A stretch of 64,000 nt of DNA, from NCBI RefSeq assembly GCF_000219625.1, contig NC_018216.1, positions 2,418,001 to 2,482,000 of the forward strand, written 5' to 3'. Source of the stretch: Zymoseptoria tritici IPO323 (Eukaryota > Ascomycota > Dothideomycetes > Mycosphaerellales > Mycosphaerellaceae). Made by a program: the position numbers and the translations under genes. Positions 55,077 to 64,000 of the stretch are shown piece by piece (the stretch's first letter is position 1; each line of letters begins with the position of its first letter). The notes below the pieces were generated by a model. The model ran no database searches, was not told the DNA's origin, and was given only the letters and a program-made list of their open reading frames with translations.

Positions 55077-57734
55077 CTACAACCCTCTTGCACCCCGCCT
55101 GCTTCCCTTACCCCTACCGCCTCGTCCAGCGCCACTCGCGGACCTCACATTCTGCGGCCTACAATCTCTGCAATACCACTTGTCTTCTTCACTCGGCGCC
55201 TCCCTGAGTTCTGTACACGCCAGATGGAACCACTCCCGCGGACACACATCATTGTCACAAGCCACCATCTCTCCATAGCTCCCACGGTTACAGTAACAAT
55301 ACTTCGGCTCGTCGGGATCGTCAGGATCGTGCTCGGAGTCTTCGTCGTCGTCTATCAGGCCTGGATCGCCAACGGCGACATTATCGTCTGCATCGTCGTA
55401 ATGCTCCGTGTGTTCGGGTTGAGGCGCTGCGGCGGCTGCCACGACGGCTGCTCGTTCAAGTTCAAGGGCGTGCTCGCGTTCGTTGCGCTCATGACGTTCG
55501 CGAAGGAAAGTCTCCTTTGCACGTTCGCGCTCTCGCTCCCGTTCATTCTCGCGGTTAGTGTTGGAAGAGGATCCGCTCGCTGCACCGCTGCGGTTGTTGC
55601 GTGTAGTAATGGTAGGTGGAGGAGAAGCCGGTGGGCTAGATTCGCGAGAGTCTGCAGCTGGCGATAGGCGGAGAGTGTTACCACGGGATACAGGCTTTCT
55701 CGTGATGGAACGTTGCGGCTCGCGCTCCATTACGGCGGCAGCGGAAAGCTCCTCTTCCTCTTCTGGCTCCTCAGCATCGACCGCGCGTTCCTCGTCATTG
55801 GAAGAGTCGTCTGTGTCTCGATGTCTGTCCAGATTGGGGCTCTTGTTGAATGGCGCAAGCTGTTTGACCAGATGGCTGTTGCTAGCGTTCCTCCTGTGCT
55901 TGCCGATACCTTGCATCTGCGGTTCAGAGGAGCTGGAGTCGCGACCCTCGCCCCTGGGCCTCCTCACACTCCTGCTGCGGAACATCCCTTCGCTTGTCGG
56001 GATTGCGTTCTCCAGGCGTGGAGTTCCCACTTTGGAGCCACGGCCGCTGTTCTTTCCCTTGTCCGAATCTGATCGCGATACAGCTGGACGCTTCTCGGAT
56101 CCGCGACCCTGCATTTCGATGTCTTCACGATCCAATCTCTCGCTTGCTTCCTTGATTTGCCGCTCGACCTGTTCTGGTCTGGTGGGCTCATCGTGCTCCT
56201 CGGTCGTCTCGTGGACTTTTCGGCGTCCGTTCGTCTTCTCACCATTGCCGTTGAGTTTGCCAGCTGCGGAGGTGGGACGACTTGCACTGCTCTCTTCACC
56301 CACGAGCCGTTCGTGGCGCAAATTCGTCGCCGCGCTACTCTGTCGTACTCTTGAACTCCCAGGCCGCGCGCCTGGGGGAGGCTCCATATTCAGCGGATTG
56401 AACGAAGATGCCAATGGACTGCTTGCCAGCATTGGACTATTCTGCGCAGAATTCGCCAACTTCTTCTTCGCCTGTGTTGGCGCGGGTTTCGCTTTCGCCG
56501 CTTTCTTGCCTACTGGCTCTGCGACTGCGGCCGGAGTGCTCCTGGGTGTATCCCGTACGCCTTTTGCGCCTCTTCCTCCTGCCGATACTGTGCGCTCCAT
56601 CGCAGGCGCACCCATAGTCTTTTCAGCCTTCTTCCTCTTGGTAGGAGCTTCGCCGTTGGCAATACCCAGTCCTGTCGCAGCTGCTGCCGCGGCGGCCGCC
56701 TTGCCCTTAGCAACTTTTGCGAGCTTCCTTGGCTTTTCATCAAAGTCGGAGTCCGCCGCGTGCTCGATTCTCTTCCCTTTGCCCTTGTCTTTTGTGGCCT
56801 CTCTCCCAGCAGCAACTCTTGCTTGCGCTATCTCTCTCTCGTGCAAGATGTTTGCCGCATCGGCCAGACTGTGGGTCGCAGCTACATCCCTCTGCTTCGC
56901 CGCGCCAGCACTGGTGACCTGTTTCTTCTGACGGTTGTCGCTGTATGCCCAATGCGTCATGCTGCCGAGCCGCGCTTCTGCACTAATCTCTTCGTCGATG
57001 AATGGCATGACGGAAGCGATTCTTGATTCTTGCAGTGCAAGCATCCGGTTCGCCTCCGACAAGACAACATTCTTCTCGTCCAAGTTTCCTAGCATACTGT
57101 GCACGACCATGCGCAGATCCGAGTATTGCCGTCGTCTTGCCTTGTCATCGTCCGTCTCTTGCGTCTCTTCTCCGTTGACCGAGCCATTGACCGACGGCTG
57201 CGCGCTATGTCTTCCTGCCGCGCCATTGACAACACTTGGATTCGCGCTCCCACTCATGCTGTTGTTCGCCGTGAAGCTCAGAAGGCCTTGCACTCCGCTG
57301 GCGCTCGCAATGCCGTTGGCGGTCTGCTTGCGAGCAGGCACAGGAAGCTCGATCAATCCATCGATAAGCTCTCCGAGCTTCTCGTTGGGCCCATGGATCT
57401 TCGCTTCGACCTCTTTCATCAGGGTGAATTGCTTCATGACCTCTTTTGGCAGCGCGGTCACAGCATCGGAGAAGAATTGCAACGCTGGGAAAAAGCCTGG
57501 AGGCTGCTGAGGCTGGCCATTCGAGCCCTCAGCCATCGTGGCATCGTGGTCGGCTGCGAACGGACGGGCGTAGTAGTTGGCGGGTCGTGTAGCAGAGACT
57601 CGGATTGCACGCCCCGTGGTGCGTCGAGGCGGTGCGCTATTCTGATGGTTCATGGTATGGGCGTTGCTGGTGAAAGGATCGGCCGTCATAGTCGTCGCCG
57701 CGGACGACTTTCGCATGTTGGATGCTGGAGGCAT
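55077..57734 (-). CDS. ING-family PHD-finger chromatin protein
   Basis: Single coding exon, 885 aa from the first in-frame ATG at 57734. The N-terminal ING domain starts at about residue 82 (FFPALQFFSDAVTALPKEVMKQFTLMKEVEAKIHGPNEKL). A very long disordered region follows, with Lys/Arg-rich patches, Ser-rich sequence and an Arg/Glu charged helix. The C-terminal PHD finger (about 808-858) has the C4HC3 zinc pattern (YCYCNRGSYGEMVACDND.C..EWFHLAC...WYCRDC) and the ING-type GEMV and WFH residues that bind methylated histone H3K4. A Gly/Arg-rich tail ends it. ING proteins (Yng1, Yng2, Pho23) work in histone acetyltransferase or deacetylase complexes; which one cannot be decided here. Confidence 0.92.
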   Translation of the reverse strand: MPPASNMRKSSAATTMTADPFTSNAHTMNHQNSAPPRRTTGRAIRVSATRPANYYARPFAADHDATMAEGSNGQPQQPPGFFPALQFFSDAVTALPKEVMKQFTLMKEVEAKIHGPNEKLGELIDGLIELPVPARKQTANGIASASGVQGLLSFTANNSMSGSANPSVVNGAAGRHSAQPSVNGSVNGEETQETDDDKARRRQYSDLRMVVHSMLGNLDEKNVVLSEANRMLALQESRIASVMPFIDEEISAEARLGSMTHWAYSDNRQKKQVTSAGAAKQRDVAATHSLADAANILHEREIAQARVAAGREATKDKGKGKRIEHAADSDFDEKPRKLAKVAKGKAAAAAAAATGLGIANGEAPTKRKKAEKTMGAPAMERTVSAGGRGAKGVRDTPRSTPAAVAEPVGKKAAKAKPAPTQAKKKLANSAQNSPMLASSPLASSFNPLNMEPPPGARPGSSRVRQSSAATNLRHERLVGEESSASRPTSAAGKLNGNGEKTNGRRKVHETTEEHDEPTRPEQVERQIKEASERLDREDIEMQGRGSEKRPAVSRSDSDKGKNSGRGSKVGTPRLENAIPTSEGMFRSRSVRRPRGEGRDSSSSEPQMQGIGKHRRNASNSHLVKQLAPFNKSPNLDRHRDTDDSSNDEERAVDAEEPEEEEELSAAAVMEREPQRSITRKPVSRGNTLRLSPAADSRESSPPASPPPTITTRNNRSGAASGSSSNTNRENERERERERAKETFLRERHERNEREHALELERAAVVAAAAAPQPEHTEHYDDADDNVAVGDPGLIDDDEDSEHDPDDPDEPKYCYCNRGSYGEMVACDNDVCPREWFHLACTELREAPSEEDKWYCRDCRPQNVRSASGAGRGGRGKGSRRGARGL

Positions 57735-57842
57735 GTTGGTTTGACAGCTCTGCGACGCGCTTCGTCGAGGATGGCGGAGAAGGATAAGCTCTGGTGGGGA
57801 GAGCGAGATAGGAAGGGTCACAGAGTTGGCCGCATGGTGATG

Positions 57843-57848
57843 CTACAT
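57843..57848 (-). promoter_or_regulatory. Start-stop upstream ORF (ATGTAG) in the ING leader
   Basis: The - strand leader contains ATG directly followed by TAG, about 110 nt before the main start. A second tiny upstream ORF (MRPTL-stop) begins just downstream. Start-stop uORFs can reduce translation by holding the ribosome. Confidence 0.4.
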
Positions 57849-57866
57849 CGGGATGTCGTGGAAGCA

Positions 57867-57933
57867 CTGTGTAAAAGGTCAATGAGAGTGATGTCGTCGT
57901 CGCGGTGGCAGCTCGATGTTGGTGCATACTTAC
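57867..57933 (-). other. Probable 5' UTR intron of the ING-family gene
   Basis: GTAAGT donor and TTACACAG acceptor with a CATTGAC branch-like site, 67 nt, entirely upstream of the start codon. There is no in-frame coding reason for it, so it is called as a leader intron. Confidence 0.55.
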
Positions 57934-60037
57934 CTTACTAGTAGGATCTCCTCAAGTGTGCGGAAACGTTCCGTCATTTGGTCAAGGGCAACGTCATTTG
58001 AATGAGGCATCAAAATGCTAAGGCATCAATACTCACTCTCACTCTCACGCAGATGAACACATTTTCCTGCATACCAGCGACACGTCTCCACCGAGCAAAT
58101 CTACCTCGAGTGAGACGCGCTCCCGGCAACGGCAAAAAATTCAGCTCCACGTGCACATGAACAGCCTCGTTTCGGGCAACTCGCGCAGCCCATATCCCTC
58201 CGACTCCTGAATGCTTTGAGATCCGCGGCGGAACGCTGCAACAGCAATGTCTGCGGCGCTGACGCCCACCTTTTCCATCACGGCAGTATCGTCGACCACA
58301 TGACTTTGAGCCTTGTGACGTACGTAGATCGCATCACACGCGAGTTCCCGCATGATCGACTTTTGATGGTGAAGCAGAAGATCTCAAAACCGAAGGACAG
58401 TCGTCACCATGCCTCATAGTCTCCCGCTGCCATTTCAATAACGACCAAGAATCACATACTTGCAAGCGACCGTGCTCGATCACAAGCTGAGAAAAGCTGA
58501 TCATACCACATTCTCCATTCGCCAGACTACTCGCTCCGACTTGTCGTCCTCATTGCTCACGGCCGGCTACGACATTCCATCCATGAAACTGCTTTGGCAA
58601 TATCATTCAACGAGTTCCGAAGACGTAAAATATACCGGATGCAGACACTGGACACATCTGGGTCGCACGGCCACAGAGCATCTCCATTTTGGGCAAGGCT
58701 GCCGATACGAAGGTTGGCAGAGATGCTCGAAAAGGTGCTTCCAACCAGTCTCGGTTCCATTTACTCATCGCACAATGATCCGAAAGGCTTTCTTCGGCGC
58801 GGTAGATCATTCGGTGCAAAGAGTACCTTGGGCCATGAATCGGAGGTTTGTGGTCGTTCGTAACCAAAGGTAAAACCTACCGTTCGGCGCGATCAGCGTA
58901 CCAAAGGTTCATCGGTAGACTTTGAGGTTAAGCATATAGAACTAGTGACCCGGATTTCATGTTCACCTATGCCGAAGACGTTGACAGACCTCACCTGGGA
59001 TACAGATGGCGTCGATGCATTGTTCGATTCACTGTCCATTGGACATGGCCAGGTGGGCATCAAAACCGTGATCGATTATTACGTTGCTTGTGGCGATGTC
59101 ACTACCGATCCTCGATGGCCGAGATTGATGAGCAGCTCGTGAAAAATGTCATCGCCATTGGACAAAGCAGAGCTCCTGCACCGACCGAGCCGCTCGCTCC
59201 AATCGTCGTCAAGTGAGAAATGATCTACAGACCGCTCACAGCAGGCTGCTCACCGACTGATCTGATGTGGGGCGCACCGGCAGTGATCGCGATGCAGTGA
59301 ACACAAAGGTGTGGAGACGCAAAATGCAAGCTGGCGGTGCTGCATCTCTTACGACATACGAACATCAACGTTATTCTCAAGTCGTTCGCTTCGAGGAGGA
59401 ATGGGAAGCCGCATCTGACATACCTCGTACTGCCGTCTACAACGGACAGCGACTCCGATACAGGCCACTCACGGCCTGCACCTCAGGATGTACATGACTG
59501 CAGGCTGACGGATCTCTAAAAAGACACCCAAGATCTGCCTCTCGACCACGGTACGAGCAGCTCAATCAACCTGGAAAACGAAAAGAAGATCCCAGCAGGT
59601 CGCGTGGTTGCCAGGTGGATATTTTTGCTGCAGCATGCATGAACGTGGGGTCCGCATTGACGACATATCTGGCTGCATGTCGACGGTCGCACACACTCGA
59701 GAGTGACATGCAGCTCGCTTACGACTCTTTCCTGCGAGCTTTGGAAAATGACGGTCATGTCGTACACGAACGGGTGATCGCATGCAGTGGAAGCGAGGCC
59801 ACGAGAGCAGAATGCCATTGTGTGATGGAAGATACTCGGGAGGTGTTCCAAAAGAAGCCCTCGATACGAAGTGGAGACGACAGCATGCTCAGCCATGCTG
59901 TACTCACATCCCTGCGTCCATCGACTTCTTCGAGATTGGGTCGATTGTTCCAAGATTGATCATCGAGTCATGATCCAGGGCTCAGGGTTGAATCCCGCTG
60001 CGATCATAGCTTCTCATCATCCATGAACTCTCGGGAA

Positions 60038-60103
60038 TTGTTCCCTTGTCGATTGAGACCAACAGTCCGGTTGTTCCCTTGTCGATTGAGACCAACAGTC
60101 CGG
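60038..60103 (+). repeat. Perfect 33-bp tandem duplication
   Basis: Two identical adjacent 33-bp units (60038-60070 and 60071-60103), each starting ttgttcccttgtcg. No third copy is present. It lies in non-coding sequence and looks recent. Confidence 0.85.
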
Positions 60104-63100
60104 CTGAAAACTCTGAAAGATCATTCGGCCGTCCTTGCAAGGTCTTGCAGCACGTCATGCCTCCTGGGTAGGACAGTCATGTAGGCAGGCGGGTTGAGTA
60201 TGTCCCAAGGAAGCGAGTGCGACGAGTCGATAGCGTATCATACGTCGTGAACCGTTCGCCGTATGATTTGAATGCTGTTCTGAACAATGTTGGTCGCACA
60301 GGTCTGGCTGCTGTCATCCCCAGAGCCCTTCGATGGCATGATAAATTGCAGCCGTGTTCCCGGTTCGTCCGTGACTTCTATCGATGTTCCGCGCGTTCCA
60401 TCAGCCAGGATCATGTTCTTAGCGCCCCCTCGCTACAGCGTCGGACCTGGTAGCAGGGGTAGTCTATGAGCGGAAGTGGAAGACTTTTCGAGAAGACTGC
60501 CGAGATGGTAGCGGCGTCTCTTGCATGAATCACGAATTCAGTGGACAGCCTCAACGCTGCATCGTGGACTTGACGGGAGAATTTCACGCACTCCTGTGAT
60601 TCGAATTCGCTTTCCAAACACCAAATATGTGTCCCCTTGCCCATGTCGATACCGAATACTCTCCCACCAGCTATGCTGGGATGTGAGGCGCAAAGAAGGT
60701 CTAAAACAACCACGCTAGCGGCGGCATGAGGTGGCTGTCACACGCATTTTGACTGGCAGTCAAGGAAGGTGCTGGTTTTGGCATTGTTGCGTCCATAGAT
60801 TTTCTTTGCGCGACCCTACCACGCGACAGACATGCCGGCGAGAACGTGTGAGGTCGCACGGCACCCGCCAACGACGGCGAAGCGCAGAGAGACCTGTTCT
60901 GTGCCTCCTTTGCTGTAGAGAACATGCAACCAAGCAATCACAGTTGTCCGCCACACGCGGTAGCTCGGTCAAACAGTGGGTCGGTCAAATCGAGGTACCT
61001 AGGTACCGCGAGACAATTCCCGCTGTCCCAGGCGGTCTTCACGGATGCAGCGTCCACTTTATTACTCGTGGTAGGGCAAAGTAACATCGATCAGCCGCAC
61101 CGCCGCCCTGTAGGGCAGACCATGTTGCCAGCCTCACAGGCAGCGAATATGCCTGAGATACTGCGAGTTTTGCCCGGCAATAACGAGGACTTGGCCTGCA
61201 GTCAAGCGCAACGGCGGCAGTTCGGAGCAAATGGCGCGCGATATCGTCACTCTCACCACCGTACAGCGCTGGCGTGCAGGACGACTCGAAGACCTTGCAG
61301 CACGGTGAGCGTGGGACACTCCGATCCATTGGAGAGTGACCGTCTGCGGGTTGGTGGGTGATTCCAAGCAAGTCGATTGCTCCACCATTGAACGCACGTC
61401 GGCGTTTGCAGGGATCCATGCCTCTCAGTCCACTCGTGCCATCTCAGAGTGCTAGGGCAAGCATGCATCATCATCATTTGACGCGAGGGCAGTGATGGTC
61501 TCTGCTGTCGTTCGCCCGAGCGGCGGAAAGCGAAAGCGTCGGGCGATTGCATGCGGCGGTGATGGTCCTCCTTGGACATGGATATTTGCAGAGCCTGTCT
61601 GTCATCTCTCCCGTCGTGCCTGTTGCTGCTGCCCCAGGGTGGTGAGGACTGACAAGCGCCCAACTACTACTGAGATATCGTCCGCGGACTCGGACAACAG
61701 CAGCCAGCGACGTCTCCACGCGTCTCCTCTCTCCTCACTGCGCTCGTATCCCAATTGCTCGCCGAGCCGACGCTATCCTCGACGCCGCCACTTGGCCTGC
61801 CGACTAGACTGCCTTCCGTCGCTCCATTCTGCCTCCCGGTTTCGCAGTGTGCATGCGCGCGCAGACACCTTACTATTGCTGTGGCTACGCTCCTAGCCCT
61901 TCACGTCACGGACCACTGGAGCCATTACGCAGCTTGCCATTCTTCACTTCTCCATCACAGCTGCAATCCTTCGCGGCGACAACCTTTCGCCAGAGACGCA
62001 GTCGGCAAAAGTGCTCGACCCCACCAAAGAGCCGCTTCTGCACCTGCGCCGACGACACAAATCTTGACAGTCATCAAAATCCGCCGTGTGTCGGATACCG
62101 GGTTGGCTTCCGATTCCTGTATTTGTGGCGATTTGGTAGCGAGCTTGAACAAGCACTAACTCTACTGCCACCTGCCACCAACCAGAAAAGGTCCCTATCC
62201 GATTTGTTTCCTCTGCACCTGCCAACCCGGAAGTCCCGTCCACGACCGAGCGGAAAGAAAAATATAGTGCCTCTGCCACGAAAGATTCTTACTGTTCGTA
62301 CACGCAGCGGCCTGCGACTGTAGCCTCCTCGCTGACTGCCCATCACTGGAGACAGCCCTCGAGTCCTCAAGCCAACTCATTGTCCGCAGCGCACGAGAAC
62401 TCCTCATTCTGCGTCATACATAACCACAAATCGAATCCTCCATTACCTCAGGCTACTAACGATCGACCGTGAGTGGGGTCTGTCTCACACCTCTTGAGCC
62501 TTGAAGGTTCCATACTTCTCGCAAATCCAGACCATCGAAAGGCCTTTGACTAAGGCAGGAACGGCCTCCCAGATCCGGCTGCCCTCTCACTTCTGGCATC
62601 CACTCTCTTGAAACCTGCATATCTTTCCCACTAGAAGGCTTGGGTCGCCTAGTCTCCCCACGATTGACGACATCCCAATCCGTTGTCGTTGATCCAGCTC
62701 GTCGCGGAGCCCGGATTATATCTCTCTGGTTGCGCTTGCTGCGGCCCGGCGTGCGCACCCATCTCTTCCTACCTTCACACTTCTGGTCGTCGCAACGGCA
62801 TTCCATCCGCGACGGTGACGTGAACAATTTTGGGCTGTGGAAGTTCAGAAGCCGCCGCAAGGAAGAGGGACCGGAAGGACTCAGCCGCAGTTGATCGTTG
62901 CAGGTGGCCGTTGTGAAAGAAGCAGGTACGCCGCCGCCGGGCGATCGTGGCTGTTCCCAAGCGTCCGTCCTGTTACCCGATATCAATACCAGCGTACCTG
63001 CTGCAACTGCTGGTTCTCCACGTTCTGATGAACGGGACGCAAATCTTCTAACCTCGAACGACGACTACCACATCCAACATCATCAATACCACATACCGAA

Positions 63101-63295
63101 TTCGTCATTCGGTCCATCAATACCACGAACACCTTTGGCATCTCGACTCTTCTTGCTTACCTCGAGCTTCACTGGACGCTGCGACACCTCCCAAGTCATC
63201 AGTGACGCTTCGCCTCGCACCTCGACAGTCGACCATTTCGCACAGTCGTCGATATTCTCCTGAGGTGTCGAGAGGAGGGCGGAACCAAGACTCGA

Positions 63296-63362
63296 TTTTC
63301 TGGTTATCTTCTCTCTTCGACCATTCTCTCTCGTCTCTTCTTCTCTCTCCTACCTCATCACT
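63296..63362 (+). promoter_or_regulatory. CT-rich tract upstream of the velvet start
   Basis: An almost pure run of C and T with TCTTCTC/TCTCTC repeats 85-150 bp before the start codon. Such tracts commonly mark transcription starts in filamentous fungi. Confidence 0.45.
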
Positions 63363-63445
63363 GCTGGAGATTTCCGCCTTCGACGTCTTTTCGAACCACT
63401 GGCAAACACGTACTCTAGACTCCTGAGTTACCTCAGGCCTACAAC

Positions 63446-64000
63446 ATGCCACCCATGTTGTTGAAAGAGAATTGTCGCATGAGCATTCGTCAACAGCCCA
63501 TGCGCGCTCAAGTCGTCCAGGAGAACAACCCAAAGAATCGCAAGCCGATCGATCCTCCGCCGATCATAGAGCTGAAGTACAACGCTGAGCACGACCCGAT
63601 CAACGCCAACTGGATGGTCAGCCCACGCACATTCATGATGGTCACGTTGGTGGCAGTCAAGGACGGTCAAGATGAACACGTACCAGGAAAATACCTGATC
63701 GGACAGACTGTGTCTTCGTTGCACAGGCTGAAGGACATCAACAACAAGGGTGAGAGGACATCCGGGCGATTTGCGAACGCAGTTCTTCAATATGGATAGT
63801 GCACTGACAGTCTCATTAGACGGAGGGTTCTTTGTCTTTGGCGACATTTCTGCGCGCAAACTCGGGACCTACAAGCTACGCTTCAGCTTGTTCGATACCG
63901 CTCCGTAAGCACAGACGGAATGGCACTCTAGTCGCAATGCTAACAGTCATAGGGATGCCGAGGACGTTCACTTCATGGGTGTCATAGACACAGATCCCTT
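63446..64000 (+). CDS. Velvet-domain regulator (partial, 5' part)
   Basis: Exons 63446-63749, 63820-63904 and 63953 to the window end; donors GTGAGA and GTAAGC, branches CTGAC and GCTAAC. About 143 residues are visible. The velvet signature is clear: SIRQQPMRAQVV (the family's RQQP-R motif), RKPIDPPPIIEL, LIGQTVSSLHRLKD, then DGGFFVFGDISARKLGTYKLRFSLFD and the start of a VHFMGVIDTDPF block. DPPP, SSLHRLKD and DGGFF are DNA-binding velvet features. Velvet proteins (VeA, VelB, VosA, VelC) enter the nucleus and couple light, sporulation and secondary metabolism. The RKP-DPPP spacing looks most like VosA/VelC, but the missing C-terminus prevents naming. A second in-frame Met lies at 63455. Confidence 0.88.

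Larger units (their letters stand above)
57934..63445. other. Long gene-poor divergent region
   Basis: 5.5 kb with normal composition and no RIP signature between the ING-family gene (-) and the velvet gene (+). Short frames such as 58141-58353 (-) and 60924-61361 (+) lack recognisable features. From about 61.5 kb onward it becomes pyrimidine-rich, ending in a strong CT tract at 63300-63360, and probably contains a long velvet leader. Confidence 0.45.

Noticed and set aside
57735..57821. N-terminal extension of the ING-family protein
   Set aside because: It starts at GTG; the first ATG is at 57734.
58141..58353. 70-codon frame on the - strand
   Set aside because: It has plausible composition but no motif, no splice partner and no neighbour context. 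It could be chance.
1..64000. CRISPR array, prokaryotic operon or phage signal
   Set aside because: Spliced genes, RIP and eukaryotic families show this is fungal nuclear DNA. No spaced direct repeats were seen.

Overview
The window looks like a filamentous ascomycete chromosome segment, most likely a Dothideomycete close to Mycosphaerellales. The reasons are short GT-AG introns (about 50-70 nt) with CTAAC/CTGAC-type branch sites, many spliced genes whose closest recognisable families are ascomycete, and transposons degraded by repeat-induced point mutation (RIP). No tRNA, rRNA or CRISPR was found. All exon models were built by eye from reading frames, splice sites and family motifs; no alignment or RNA evidence was available.

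Layout. Positions 1 to about 14,960 form a nested, RIP-degraded transposon cluster: an unclassified repeat (1-2.2 kb), a Tad/I-like LINE on the + strand (3.2-8.4 kb) and a Ty3/gypsy element on the - strand (about 8.5-14.4 kb). Two younger insertions sit inside these: a non-RIPed 5'-truncated LINE fragment (6179-6698, 17-bp target duplication) and a 191-bp solo LTR (11564-11754, 5-bp target duplication). Next comes an island of about 0.6 kb carrying a spliced gene for a tiny secreted, knottin-like cysteine-rich protein (15037-15336). Immediately upstream of that gene lies a complete Ty1/copia element (15603-22677; 110-bp LTRs, 5-bp target duplication, half-tRNA-type primer site).

From 23.1 kb on the window is ordinary gene-dense euchromatin: Per1 GPI-lipid remodelling protein; a protein with a retropepsin-like domain that appears to lack its catalytic Asp; an AMPK1-type glycogen-binding protein with a C-terminal membrane anchor; a Zn2Cys6 transcription factor; a polytopic membrane protein; a small ubiquitin-like protein; cyanide hydratase; chaperonin CCT8; two divergently transcribed, probably mitochondrial proteins (PPR-like and SEL1-like); an INO80F/TFPT-like subunit; a universal stress protein; a secreted major royal jelly/Yellow-family protein; an ING-family PHD protein; and, after a 5.7-kb gene-poor stretch, the first exons of a velvet-domain regulator that runs off the end.

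The genes do not form an obvious biosynthetic cluster. The most unusual part is the left edge: the effector-like knottin gene is trapped between RIPed transposons, and the RIP scars show a strong context rule, with surviving CpA almost only after a purine. This is the arrangement expected of a fast-evolving, plant-associated fungal compartment next to a conserved one.
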